A DNA stretch of 64,000 nucleotides from Timonella senegalensis JC301 (GTDB lineage Bacteria > Actinomycetota > Actinomycetes > Actinomycetales > Cellulomonadaceae): contig NZ_HE978644.1 in NCBI RefSeq assembly GCF_000312125.1, positions 262,510-326,509 on the forward strand, in the 5' to 3' direction. How positions within the stretch are numbered: position 1 is the first letter of the stretch; every line of letters starts with the position of its first letter. Below the pieces are notes generated by a model. That model was not told the origin of the DNA. It did no database searches and saw only the letters and a program-made list of their open reading frames with translations. A program made the position numbers and the translations under genes. Shown here in pieces: positions 18,662 to 26,630 of the stretch.

Positions 18662-19033
18662 ATGGATAGCAGTCAGCTGCTCAAGGGCGTGCTCGACGCT
18701 GCAGTCCTCGCGGTGGTCCGGCAATCAGACGGGTATGGCTACGACGTGGTGCGAAGGTTGCGCGCGGCTGGATTCGAGGACGTCGGTGAGGCCTCCGTGT
18801 ACGGAACCCTGCGCAGGCTCTACGCCGCAGGAAACCTTTCAACCTACGTTGTGCCCTCCGACGAGGGGCCTCACCGCAAGTACTACAGCATCAACGGCCA
18901 GGGCATTGAGGTCTTGGAACAGCAACGCTCAGAATGGGGAGCCTTCACCCGCTCAATGACTGCGCTTCTTGAACAGGGCGCGAGCGCAGAGGACGCCACC
19001 ACACGCTTCACCGAACAGGGAATCCGAAAATGA
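18662..19033 (+). CDS. PadR family transcriptional regulator
   Basis: A 123-residue winged-helix regulator with an excellent AAAGGAG start signal. It matches the PadR pattern: LLKGVLDAAVLAVVRQSDGYGYDVVRRL, then SVYGTLRRLYAAGNLSTYVV and the wing GPHRKYYSINGQG. The C-terminal helix for dimerisation is short, as in PadR subfamily 2. Its stop overlaps the next start (ATGA), coupling it to a HAAS-domain membrane protein. PadR/HAAS gene pairs are a recurring regulator-plus-membrane-target arrangement. A candidate operator lies upstream. Confidence 0.93.
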   Translation: MDSSQLLKGVLDAAVLAVVRQSDGYGYDVVRRLRAAGFEDVGEASVYGTLRRLYAAGNLSTYVVPSDEGPHRKYYSINGQGIEVLEQQRSEWGAFTRSMTALLEQGASAEDATTRFTEQGIRK

Positions 19034-20589
19034 ACACAGTCTTGGTCAACTACGTTTCGTACTATGCCGCCCAAGTCCGTGGGGCACTCTCGGACCTATC
19101 TCAGGAGTCGATTGACGACCTCACCGAGGGCCTCGAGGCGGATCTCATCGACGCAATGTCGGAGAACCCGAAAGCTGAAAACGCAGAGGAACTCACCCTC
19201 AACGATCTCATCGAGCGTTTTGGTAAACCCCGCGACTACGCGGACGAACTGCGCACCGCAGCTGGACTCGGGGGCGTAAGCCAGATCGTCGAAAATAAGA
19301 AGGAGCGCATAGCGCTTAAAACCAAGGTGCTCGCTCGCTGGGACACGTTCACGGAAAAGATGGCGGAACAGGCATGGTGGCCGCAAGTCCGCGAGTTTCT
19401 GGTGACGCTACGCCCGGTTTGGTGGGTTGCTCGTGCGTGGCTGGTGTACTGGGGGATCAGCATCATCGGCACGCACGGCAACCTGAGGCAGGTTCCTCAT
19501 GGGCTTGGTGACCTCGTCCTGCTCGTTGGTCTGTGCATCGCGTCCGTGCTCCTGGGGATGTGGACGGCCAAGAACACGCCAAAGCGCGGGTTGAGCTGGT
19601 TCATCGCGGCAACCAATACCCTTGCTGTGCTGTTTGTTCCAGGTTTCGTCGCGGACATGATGTTTGTGGGAGGGGGGAGTGGGTCTGAGCGGAGTTATGT
19701 GGAGGGGCATGCTGATGGCTGGAACGCGGCCATGAACCAGGGAACCCCCACGTCCGGACTGCGGCCCGCTAACGAGACCCAGATCAGCCTCGGCTCCGCA
19801 ACCAACCTGTTCGTGTATGACAGTGAAGGCAACCTGATCAAGGACGCCCGCATCACTTCCCAAGACGGCCAGCCAATCAACGCGTCTTCCTACCCGATCC
19901 GCATGGACAAGGAAACCAAGAAGATTTCCATGATGGTTCCTCGGGTCGACGAGTTCGGACGAGTCGTGGCCAACGTGTACCCCACTACGTATGCAGCAGT
20001 GGACGTGGAGACCGCGTCCTGCAACGCGAACGACAAAGAGTTCTGGGATGCCATGCTTTCGGGGGAGTTCAGCGAAGACTGGTCAGATGATAAGTCGGGA
20101 ACGCTCTATTCGTACGGTGAGGGCGAAGGGACTGCGCACTTTGTGTACGGTCCAAATGAGCAGGTCCTCTACATCGGCGGCAACAATAACCTGACTAACT
20201 CGACTGAATGTCTGCTCGGGCTCCGCATCCCAGCGGGAGCAACCCCGGAGGCCCCGTCATTCACTCGACTCCCGGTTCTGGCGCCGCTGACATCAGAGGT
20301 TGAGTCGGGCGCTGAAGGTACTGAGTCGGACGAAAGCGCCGCAGCGGCAAAGGACCTGAAGCAGAAGACCAGCGAGCTTGAGAAGCTTCAGGGGCAGCTC
20401 GAGACTGCAGAAGCGTCCAAAGACAGCGGTCCGGTGAAGGAGCTGAAGGGTCAGATCGAGGCACTTGAGAAGGAGATCGCACAGCTGAAGGCTGCGGAGC
20501 AAGCCGCCAAGGCGAAAACAAGTGACTCCACCGCGGATCCCACCGAAACAGCCACCGACAACCCAACCGAAAAAGCCACCGACAACTGA
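19030..20589 (+). CDS. HAAS-domain (DUF1700-like) multi-pass membrane protein
   Basis: A 519-residue protein. The N-terminal 85 residues are a HAAS/DUF1700-type helical domain (YAAQVRGALSDLSQESIDDL, LNDLIERFGKPRDYADELR). About four hydrophobic segments follow between residues 110 and 215 (WWVARAWLVYWGISII, LVLLVGLCIASVLLGMW, FIAATNTLAVLFVPGFVADMM). Then comes an extracytoplasmic or soluble beta-rich region, then a Lys/Glu coiled coil (LKQKTSELEKLQGQLETAEA) ending in TDNPTEKATDN. HAAS proteins typically interface with PadR-regulated membrane-stress systems. The exact role is unknown. It overlaps padR by four bases and is followed by a strong hairpin. Confidence 0.8.
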   Translation: MNTVLVNYVSYYAAQVRGALSDLSQESIDDLTEGLEADLIDAMSENPKAENAEELTLNDLIERFGKPRDYADELRTAAGLGGVSQIVENKKERIALKTKVLARWDTFTEKMAEQAWWPQVREFLVTLRPVWWVARAWLVYWGISIIGTHGNLRQVPHGLGDLVLLVGLCIASVLLGMWTAKNTPKRGLSWFIAATNTLAVLFVPGFVADMMFVGGGSGSERSYVEGHADGWNAAMNQGTPTSGLRPANETQISLGSATNLFVYDSEGNLIKDARITSQDGQPINASSYPIRMDKETKKISMMVPRVDEFGRVVANVYPTTYAAVDVETASCNANDKEFWDAMLSGEFSEDWSDDKSGTLYSYGEGEGTAHFVYGPNEQVLYIGGNNNLTNSTECLLGLRIPAGATPEAPSFTRLPVLAPLTSEVESGAEGTESDESAAAAKDLKQKTSELEKLQGQLETAEASKDSGPVKELKGQIEALEKEIAQLKAAEQAAKAKTSDSTADPTETATDNPTEKATDN

Positions 20590-20612
20590 GCCGGGCGAGT
20601 GCCCGGAACGAG

Positions 20613-20644
20613 CTGGTCGTCCACCCCTCGGGATGGACGACCAG
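20613..20644 (+). terminator. Hairpin after the PadR/HAAS operon
   Basis: Arms CTGGTCGTCCA and TGGACGACCAG are perfectly paired around CCCCTCGGGA, 24 bases after the stop. A smaller CCGGGC/GCCCGG hairpin precedes it. No strong U-run is present. Confidence 0.72.
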
Positions 20645-20783
20645 CCCAAACCACCTAACACTCATGGCACCCGTCACCCAACTCCGTAAAACCGCTGTGA
20701 TTCCGGGAAAAATTCATGGGATGTGCTAGGTATCACGCGACTTTTTTTAGGCCGGACTTAAGTCCCGGTCGTAAAATTGAAGC

Positions 20784-22238
20784 ATGCCTCAGACAACTCA
20801 AACCCTCGAATCTCAAGACTCGCAGGAGCAGAAGGCCACTGCTCCACGCCCACGCAAGGTACCGCGAATTGTTGTTCTCGGTGGTGGGTCCGTTGGCCTG
20901 TACTCGGCCCGTCGTCTTCGTAAGCGTCTTGGTCGCCGCGAAGCCGCAATTGTCGTAGTAGACCCTCGCCCGTACATGACGTACGCGCCATTCTTGCCTG
21001 AGGTTTCCGCAGGTTCCATTTCTGACCGTGACGTCGTAGCTCCGCACAACCGTGCGTTGAAGCACATCGACACTCTCCAGGGCCGCGTGACGGACATCCG
21101 CCACGGAGAGCGCACCATCGAGATCACCCCTGAGATCGGTGAGGCCTACGAGATCTCGTACGACCACCTCATCGTTGGCCTGGGATCCGTTTCCCGCCTT
21201 CTGCCTATTCCTGGTCTTGCGGAGAACGCCATCGGCTTCAAGAACGTTGAAGAGGCCATCGCGGTTCGCAACCACGTGCTTGACCGCATCATCGTTGCGT
21301 CCTCCACCTGGGACAAAACCCTGCGTGAGCGCCTGCTGACCTTCACCTTTGTTGGTGGTGGGTTCGCTGGCTGTGAGGCAATTGCTGAGATCGAGGACAT
21401 GGCTCGTTCTGCTGTGAAGCAGTTCAACACCCTGAGCGCTGAAGACCTCCGCTTCGTCATGATCGAGGGTTCGGACCGCATCCTCCCAGAGCTCACCCTC
21501 GAGATGGCCACTTATGCTCTTGAGGAAATGAAGAAGCGTGGCATCGAGTTCCACCTTTCCACCTTCCTGTCCTCCTGCGTTGACGGCCACGTTGTGACCT
21601 CCACGGGCGTTGAGTTCGACACGGACACCATCGTGTGGACGGCCGGCGTGAAGGCAAACCCTGTCATCAGCGAGTCGGACCTTCCCACCGATCGCATGGG
21701 CCGCGTTACCACCAACACCAAGCTCCAGGTCATCGACGCCGACGGCAACGTTGTTCCTGATGCTTACGCCGCTGGTGACTGCGCTGCAGTCCCAGACGTG
21801 CACGGTGGCGTGAACGGCTTCTGCGTTCCTAACGCTCAGCACGCCGTGCGACAGGCCAAGCTGCTCGGTGACAACCTGGCGTCTGCGCTGCAGAGCGGTG
21901 ACCTCAAGGACTACGAGCACAAGAACCTTGGAACCGTTGCGTCCCTCGGCCTGCACAAGGGTGTCGCGATCCTCTTTGGCAAGATCAAGCTTCGCGGCTT
22001 CTTTGCCTGGGCTGCGCACCGCGGCTACCACCTCATGGCCATGCCGACGCTCTCGCGCAAGATCCGCATCGCGTCCGGTTGGACTGGTGCGTACCTGATG
22101 CGTCGCGAGCTCGTTCCTCTCGGCCCTCTGCACGACCCTCGTGCGGAGTTCCGTCGCGCTGCTGTGGCACCTAAGCCAAAGCCAGCTCCTGTGGAGCCCG
22201 CTGCGGAGCCCGCCGCCGAGGACAAGAAGTCCGCTTGA
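20784..22238 (+). CDS. ndh: Type II NADH dehydrogenase (NDH-2)
   Basis: A 484-residue peripheral-membrane flavoprotein passing electrons from NADH to quinone without proton pumping. The FAD dinucleotide motif is IVVLGGGSVGLYSARRL (from about residue 29), and the NADH-binding Rossmann motif is TFVGGGFAGCEAIAEIEDM. The quinone/FAD segments are TIVWTAGVKANPV and AAGDCAAVPDV...PNAQHAVRQ. It has an Ala/Pro/Lys/Glu tail. The start at ATG 20784 lies 18 bases after a 12-bp palindrome GGACTTAAGTCC (20754-20765), a possible operator. Confidence 0.95.
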   Translation: MPQTTQTLESQDSQEQKATAPRPRKVPRIVVLGGGSVGLYSARRLRKRLGRREAAIVVVDPRPYMTYAPFLPEVSAGSISDRDVVAPHNRALKHIDTLQGRVTDIRHGERTIEITPEIGEAYEISYDHLIVGLGSVSRLLPIPGLAENAIGFKNVEEAIAVRNHVLDRIIVASSTWDKTLRERLLTFTFVGGGFAGCEAIAEIEDMARSAVKQFNTLSAEDLRFVMIEGSDRILPELTLEMATYALEEMKKRGIEFHLSTFLSSCVDGHVVTSTGVEFDTDTIVWTAGVKANPVISESDLPTDRMGRVTTNTKLQVIDADGNVVPDAYAAGDCAAVPDVHGGVNGFCVPNAQHAVRQAKLLGDNLASALQSGDLKDYEHKNLGTVASLGLHKGVAILFGKIKLRGFFAWAAHRGYHLMAMPTLSRKIRIASGWTGAYLMRRELVPLGPLHDPRAEFRRAAVAPKPKPAPVEPAAEPAAEDKKSA

Positions 22239-22257
22239 TTCTCGCTTGAAAACAGCG

Positions 22258-22301
22258 ATAACCCGATGGGGCGTTCGATTCCGAACACCCCATCGGGTTA
22301 T
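22258..22301 (+). terminator. Terminator of ndh
   Basis: Fourteen-base arms ATAACCCGATGGGG and CCCCATCGGGTTAT are perfect, with a 16-base loop, followed by TCTTT. It lies 19 bases after the ndh stop. Confidence 0.88.
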
Positions 22302-22363
22302 TCTTTACAGGTCCCCTTTGCGGGATGGTAGCCACTGATTATCGACGATCGTGGTTACGTTTG

Positions 22364-22436
22364 GCCCCCATAGCCCAATGGCAGAGGCAACCGACTTAAA
22401 ATCGGTCCAGTGTCGGTTCGAGTCCGACTGGGGGTA
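22364..22436 (+). tRNA. tRNA with UAA anticodon (Leu by code), class-I fold
   Basis: A 73-base cloverleaf. Acceptor arms GCCCCCA and TGGGGGT pair, with G1-U72. D-arm GCC/GGC has GG in the loop. The anticodon stem ACCGA/TCGGT encloses loop CTTAAAA, giving anticodon TAA. The variable loop has five bases (CCAGT), and the T-arm is GTCGG-TTCGAGT-CCGAC. The discriminator is A and CCA is not encoded. By anticodon it reads UUA (Leu), but leucine tRNAs normally have a long variable arm and this one does not, so the amino acid is uncertain. Confidence 0.88.
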
Positions 22437-22478
22437 CAGTTACGCCTGGTTTGCGTGCGCGATTGCTAGGGTGTGGTC

Positions 22479-23576
22479 ATGGACCACACGGATGTGCCTC
22501 ACGACCACCATGAACTGGGCATGCGCCCACTCCGCGGCGTCTTTCTGAACATCACGCTTACGTGCCTTGTGACGCTGGCACTCGTCATAATGTCGATTGC
22601 GCTCGTGCAGAGCGTGTCGTACTCCCCGCCGCGCATCGTTATTTCCCACGCGTTTGATCGCCTGATCTCGTTTGGTCCTGAGATAGCGGACCATTTGGGG
22701 TGGGCTCTCGGCGTTTTCATCCCCATGCAGCTGGGGTTCTACGCGCTCATCATCGGGAAACAGATTGCCGGGGATGCGGAGTCGACCGCGGCAACGCGGA
22801 AGAGCCTCGGGAGCCTCGCAGTCCTCATGACTGCGCTGCTGTTCCCAAGCATCGTCTCTATGGTCGGAGCGGCCATGCAGGGAACGGTGAGCCCGGGACT
22901 TCTAATGGTTTATCTGCCGCCGGCGGTCCTCATGTTTGTATTAGCGAGCCAGGTTGAGCGGTTCTCCACCACGCACGGTGAAGCCCAGTTGCGGGCGAGC
23001 GTGACGCACCGAAACGCGCTCCTTGCGCAGCGGGCAATCGTCCATAGGCCCGCCCGGTGGGTTCTGCCTGCGGTCCTAGCCAACTTGGGTGTGGTGACTG
23101 TCCTGGGAGTCGGCGTGGTCCGGGTGGTGGGTGATAACTCGAAGGAAGCCGTGGGTAATGCGTTGCCGATGCTCGTCACGGCGTTCCTGATCAGTGCGGT
23201 GCTCCTCATCGCGGTGACGGTTCTTGGCCTGTGGCTGTATCAAGCCAAGACGGATCGTTTTAGCAAGGTGGGAGCGGCGACTCTTGTTGCGCTCGTGTTT
23301 GCGATGTATTTCGGCGTGGCACTTACCTATGAGTCCGAGGGTGCCAATGGTTTGGGCGCTGGGCTGATTCTGTTGCTCGTGTGGACTGGGGTTTCTGCTT
23401 TCACACCCACCAGGAAGTTGCCGCAGGGTGTCCGAAACTTCACGCTGGGCGGTGCGTCTGCGCGGCTCGCGCTGTTTCGCCTTGATCGATCGATTAAGTT
23501 TGAGGAACAGAAGATCCGCGAGTTGGAGGCGCTGAATTCGGGTCCGCACAACAACGAATCCGATCCTAAAGTATGA
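22479..23576 (+). CDS. Multi-pass membrane protein of unknown function
   Basis: A 365-residue protein starting at ATG 22479 (GTG at 22473 also possible); ribosome-binding site weak. After a His/Asp-rich N-terminus (MDHTDVPHDHHELGM) there are about eight hydrophobic segments, for example ITLTCLVTLALVIMSIALV, LGVFIPMQLGFYALIIG and WVLPAVLANLGVVTVLGVGVV. It ends in a charged cytosolic tail (FRLDRSIKFEEQKIRELEAL). I do not recognise the family. It follows the tRNA by 42 bases and precedes a Bax-inhibitor-like gene in the same direction. The N-terminal His cluster could bind metal, but this is speculative. Confidence 0.75.
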   Translation: MDHTDVPHDHHELGMRPLRGVFLNITLTCLVTLALVIMSIALVQSVSYSPPRIVISHAFDRLISFGPEIADHLGWALGVFIPMQLGFYALIIGKQIAGDAESTAATRKSLGSLAVLMTALLFPSIVSMVGAAMQGTVSPGLLMVYLPPAVLMFVLASQVERFSTTHGEAQLRASVTHRNALLAQRAIVHRPARWVLPAVLANLGVVTVLGVGVVRVVGDNSKEAVGNALPMLVTAFLISAVLLIAVTVLGLWLYQAKTDRFSKVGAATLVALVFAMYFGVALTYESEGANGLGAGLILLLVWTGVSAFTPTRKLPQGVRNFTLGGASARLALFRLDRSIKFEEQKIRELEALNSGPHNNESDPKV

Positions 23577-23677
23577 GCAACCAACTGGAACAACAACATA
23601 TCTTTGTACGTTGAGTAGTGTAGTGGCGCATGTCCGGGTAGATATTCTGGGTGTGTAGTCCCCCTATTGGAGGAAGA

Positions 23678-24520
23678 ATGACAAACCCAGTCTTTAGCAA
23701 CAGCGCGGTATTCGGCGAAAAGCAGAACCGCGATGTTCAGCGTACTCAGAGCCAAATGGACCCTAACTTTGGCCGCGCACAGGACATGAGCACGGGTGCT
23801 GCCGCCGGCATGGACGCTCACCAGCTCGAAAGCATGTACAACGCACCGGCTGCGACCACCGCAGACACGGGCCGCATGACCTATGACGACGTCATCATGA
23901 AGACGGGCCTGCTGCTCGTTCTCCTGGTGGCTGCGGGTGCGGCTACGTGGGCGCTCGCGCCTCAGCTCTACTTTGTTGGCGCCATTGTTGGTCTGATCTT
24001 TGGTCTGATCAACTCGTTCAAGCGTGAGCCGAGCCCACTGCTCATCGTGATCTACACGCTCGCACAGGGTGTGTTCCTCGGTGGCCTTTCCAAGATGTAC
24101 GAGTCCTTCTACGACGGCATCGTGCTGCAGGCAGTCCTCGCAACCATTTCGGTGTTCGCGGTCTCCTTGTTCCTGTTCAAGTCCGGCAAGGTCCGCGTTA
24201 CCCCTAAGTTCACTCGGATGCTGCTCATCGGAATGGGCGGTTACCTGCTCTTCTCCATCGTGAACCTGGTCCTCACATGGACCGGAGTCTTGGAGGGTTG
24301 GGGCATGCGCGGCGGTGCGATGGGCATCGGCATTGGCCTTATCGCCGTTGGCCTCGCGGCTATGTCGCTGGTCATGGACTTTGACGCCGCATCCGTAGGC
24401 GTCAAGAATGGCATCCCTAAGAAGTACGCTTGGTCGGCTGCGTTTGGCCTCATGGTCACCCTCATCTGGCTGTACGTCGAGCTCCTTCGCCTCATCGCTA
24501 TCCTGCGCGGAGACGACTAG
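23678..24520 (+). CDS. Bax inhibitor-1 / YccA family membrane protein
   Basis: This 280-residue protein starts at ATG 23678 with GGAGGAAG. About 85 N-terminal residues are polar and cytosolic. Seven hydrophobic segments follow (TGLLLVLLVAAGAATWALAP, IVGLIFGLINSF, LIVIYTLAQGVFLGGLSKMYES, AVLATISVFAVSLFLF, and others), with the BI-1-type acidic residues near the last helices (VMDFDAASVGVKNG). BI-1/YccA members are TMBIM-like proteins linked to Ca2+ leak and protease control; the bacterial role is not settled. A hairpin terminator follows. Confidence 0.9.
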   Translation: MTNPVFSNSAVFGEKQNRDVQRTQSQMDPNFGRAQDMSTGAAAGMDAHQLESMYNAPAATTADTGRMTYDDVIMKTGLLLVLLVAAGAATWALAPQLYFVGAIVGLIFGLINSFKREPSPLLIVIYTLAQGVFLGGLSKMYESFYDGIVLQAVLATISVFAVSLFLFKSGKVRVTPKFTRMLLIGMGGYLLFSIVNLVLTWTGVLEGWGMRGGAMGIGIGLIAVGLAAMSLVMDFDAASVGVKNGIPKKYAWSAAFGLMVTLIWLYVELLRLIAILRGDD

Positions 24521-24532
24521 TCCTCACAGGTG

Positions 24533-24560
24533 GTGGCCCGGACTGCTCGGTCCGGGCCAC
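24533..24560 (+). terminator. Terminator of the YccA-family gene
   Basis: Arms GTGGCCCGGA and TCCGGGCCAC are perfect around CTGCTCGG, followed by TTCT. It lies 12 bases after the stop. Confidence 0.82.
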
Positions 24561-24680
24561 TTCTATGTCCGGGACCGCGCAGGACGGGCTTTTACGCCTC
24601 GTGGCACGTAACCTTCGTGTCGTACACTGTTGGTCGCGGTAATCCCGTGTTCACTTTCCTTAAACGAAAGGCTTCGACGC

Positions 24681-25085
24681 ATGTCGACCCAACTCCCATC
24701 CGCTTCCGGCGGATTCGGCGACAAGCCCGTCATCACCTTCCCAGAGACCCCAGCGCCCGAGGGCCTGCAGGTCGAGGTTCTGGTCCAGGGTGACGGTCCT
24801 GAGATCGCAGCAGGCGACAACATCGTTGTGCACTACCTCGGACAGTCCTGGGGTGGCGGCGTTTTCGATAACTCGTACGACCGCGGCGCAACCATCGACT
24901 TCCCGATCGGCCTTGGTGCCGTCATCGGTGGCTGGGACCAGGGCCTCGTAGGCCAGCAGCTCGGCTCCCGTGTTCTGCTCTCGATCCCACCAGAGCTCGG
25001 CTACGGCATGCGCGGAGTGCCACAGGCTGGCATCGCCGGCGGCGCAACCCTCGTCTTCGTGGTTGACCTCGTAGACATCGCCTGA
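24681..25085 (+). CDS. FKBP-type peptidyl-prolyl cis-trans isomerase
   Basis: A 134-residue cytosolic foldase. ATG 24681 follows GAAAGG; the frame is open further upstream without signals. The FKBP fold is clear: VEVLVQGDGPEIAAGDNIVVHYLG, FDNSYDRGATIDFPIG, VIGGWDQGLVGQQLGSRVLLSIPPELGYG and the C-terminal GATLVFVVDLVDI. Active-site aromatic and Asp residues (Y, FDNSYDRG, W of GGWDQGL, Y of LGYG) are retained, so isomerase activity is likely. A very stable terminator follows. Confidence 0.95.
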   Translation: MSTQLPSASGGFGDKPVITFPETPAPEGLQVEVLVQGDGPEIAAGDNIVVHYLGQSWGGGVFDNSYDRGATIDFPIGLGAVIGGWDQGLVGQQLGSRVLLSIPPELGYGMRGVPQAGIAGGATLVFVVDLVDIA

Positions 25086-25126
25086 GCCTAGTCTCGACTG
25101 AAGCGATCACACTGATCTGCTCATAG

Positions 25127-25173
25127 ACGCCGGGGGCCTCGTTCCAGCATCGCTGGAACGAGGACCCCGGCGT
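25127..25173 (+). terminator. Terminator of the FKBP gene
   Basis: Arms of about 22 bases (ACGCCGGGGGCCTCGTTCCA..., mirrored by ...AACGAGGACCCCGGCGT) pair with one mismatch and are followed by TTTGTTT. A strong intrinsic terminator. Confidence 0.92.
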
Positions 25174-25196
25174 TTTGTTTATGCATGTGGTGAGGC

Positions 25197-25246
25197 AAAA
25201 ATTAACGACGATTGTGCTGGGTTCCAGCACAATCGTCGTTAGTTTT
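25197..25246. terminator. Symmetric hairpin between convergent genes, carrying the CGACGATTG motif
   Basis: Arms AACGACGATTGTGCTGG (25204-25220) and CCAGCACAATCGTCGTT (25224-25240) are perfect around GTT and flanked by AAAA and TTTT on both sides. It can terminate both the FKBP transcript and the minus-strand DUF5997 transcript. Both arms contain the dispersed motif CGACGATTGTG described in the findings. Confidence 0.85.
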
Positions 25247-25267
25247 GTTCTTAGTCTGAGTTAATGC

Positions 25268-25684
25268 TCAGCGTTCCTCGCGCTTGGCGCGACGGGCAGC
25301 CTTTTCCGCCTTGAGGCGAGCTTCCTTGGCGATGCGCTCGTCCTCGGCCTTCACTTCCTGGGCGACCTGGCGCTCAATGACGAGCCACTTGGGCTCTTCG
25401 CGGCGGATGTCGTTGATTTCCTCGGTGGTCAGAGGGTCCGCGTATCCGTTGCGGTTCAGACCCGAAATGGAGATACCGAGTCGGGCGGCCACGATCGAGC
25501 GTGGGTGTGGTCCGTTGCGGCGCAGGTCTGCGAGCCACTCGGGAGGATTGGCCTGCATCTCCATCAGCTCGGTACGAGTGATGGTCGCCTCCTGAAACTC
25601 CTGGGGCGCTGCTGGCAAGTAAATACCAAGCTTCTTTGCAGCGGTAGCCGCCTTCATGCTCTGAGAGGTCTTACGTGATGTCAT
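25268..25684 (-). CDS. DUF5997 family protein
   Basis: A 138-residue basic cytosolic protein of the actinobacterial DUF5997 family. It begins MKAATAAKKLGIYLPAAPQEFQ, has TRTELMEMQANPPEWLADLRRNGPHPRSIVAARLGISISGL in the middle, and ends in a Lys/Arg/Ala helix (ARLKAEKAARRAKREER). The central RSIVAARLGISISGLNRNG segment looks like a helix-turn-helix. That is my reading, not an established function. It diverges from a LysR-effector-like gene across 35 bases, so the two promoters must overlap. Confidence 0.85.
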   Translation of the reverse strand: MTSRKTSQSMKAATAAKKLGIYLPAAPQEFQEATITRTELMEMQANPPEWLADLRRNGPHPRSIVAARLGISISGLNRNGYADPLTTEEINDIRREEPKWLVIERQVAQEVKAEDERIAKEARLKAEKAARRAKREER

Positions 25685-25719
25685 ACGTCAAGACTACCGA
25701 ATGCGGGTAGCCTTGAGAC

Positions 25720-26547
25720 GTGGAAACCGTCACTGATACCCCCAAAGACAGCGAGACTCCTACCACTTTCCGCCTTGGATACGTCCCAGGTGTGACCCCA
25801 TCCAAGTGGGTGGGCATGTGGAAAGAGCGTCATCGCGACATTCCACTCGAATTGGTGCCTCTCGAATCAACCGACGCCGGCGCGTCCGTGCGTGAAGGTT
25901 TCACCCACGCAAGCCTCGTCCGGCTCCCCATTGACCGCACGGATGTGCACGCAATTGAGCTCTACCGGGAAGTCCCCGTGGTGGTGTTCCCCAAGGACCA
26001 CCACTTTGCGGCTGCGGACGAGCTCCAAGTCACCGATCTTGGGGATGAGGTCCTGCAGCACCCGCTTGATGACACTCTGCAGTGGGAGCACAGGCCAGGA
26101 ACCGCGCCAGTTGAACGCCTAGAGAACACCAAGGTAGCTCTCGAGGTTGTGGCGGCAGGAGTGGGAGTGGTTGTGGTTCCGCAGTCCGTAGCACGCCTGT
26201 ACCACCGCAAGGACCTAACCTACACGCCACTTGATGGTGCACCGGACTCGCCGATTGCGCTGGTGTGGCGGGAGGGCGACGAGGACCCAAGCATCCAGGA
26301 ATTCATTGGTATTGTGCGCGGTCGCACGGCGAACTCCTCACGCGGTGCGGGTACCGGCAACGCAGACTCGGGGGAGAGTAAGGCAGCCAAGAAGAAGGCA
26401 GCCGCAGGTGCCAAAGCGGGCGGCACAACACCGGCACGCGGGGCGAAGTCCGCAGCCAGCCGCTCGTCCAAGAACGCATCGGCCAAGTACGCGCGCATCA
26501 ACAAGTCCCGCCAAGCAGCCAAGAGCAAGAAGCGCGGCGGCAAGTGA
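25720..26547 (+). CDS. LysR substrate-binding-domain protein lacking a DNA-binding domain
   Basis: A 275-residue protein (GTG start) resembling the effector-binding half of LysR regulators without the N-terminal HTH: FRLGYVPGVTPSKWVGMWKERHRDIPLELVPLES, VVVFPKDHHFAAADEL, VALEVVAAGVGVVVVPQSVARL. The last 80 residues are a Lys/Ala/Arg/Ser tail (SKAAKKKAAAGAKAGGTTPA and so on) that could bind nucleic acid non-specifically. It is divergent from the DUF5997 gene, whose product may carry the HTH. A split-regulator arrangement is an attractive but untested inference. Confidence 0.82.
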   Translation: METVTDTPKDSETPTTFRLGYVPGVTPSKWVGMWKERHRDIPLELVPLESTDAGASVREGFTHASLVRLPIDRTDVHAIELYREVPVVVFPKDHHFAAADELQVTDLGDEVLQHPLDDTLQWEHRPGTAPVERLENTKVALEVVAAGVGVVVVPQSVARLYHRKDLTYTPLDGAPDSPIALVWREGDEDPSIQEFIGIVRGRTANSSRGAGTGNADSGESKAAKKKAAAGAKAGGTTPARGAKSAASRSSKNASAKYARINKSRQAAKSKKRGGK

Positions 26548-26571
26548 TCAACGCTAGATCCTAAGCCAGAC

Positions 26572-26620
26572 ATGGGTGTGCCCTCGTCCTCGCGCGCAGC
26601 AAGGACAAGGGCACACCCAT
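26572..26620. terminator. Bidirectional hairpin between convergent genes
   Basis: Arms ATGGGTGTGCCCTCGTCCT and AGGACAAGGGCACACCCAT pair almost perfectly around CGCGCGCAGCA. It sits between the LysR-like gene (+) and msrA (-). Confidence 0.8.
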
Positions 26621-26630
26621 ATCTACCGGT

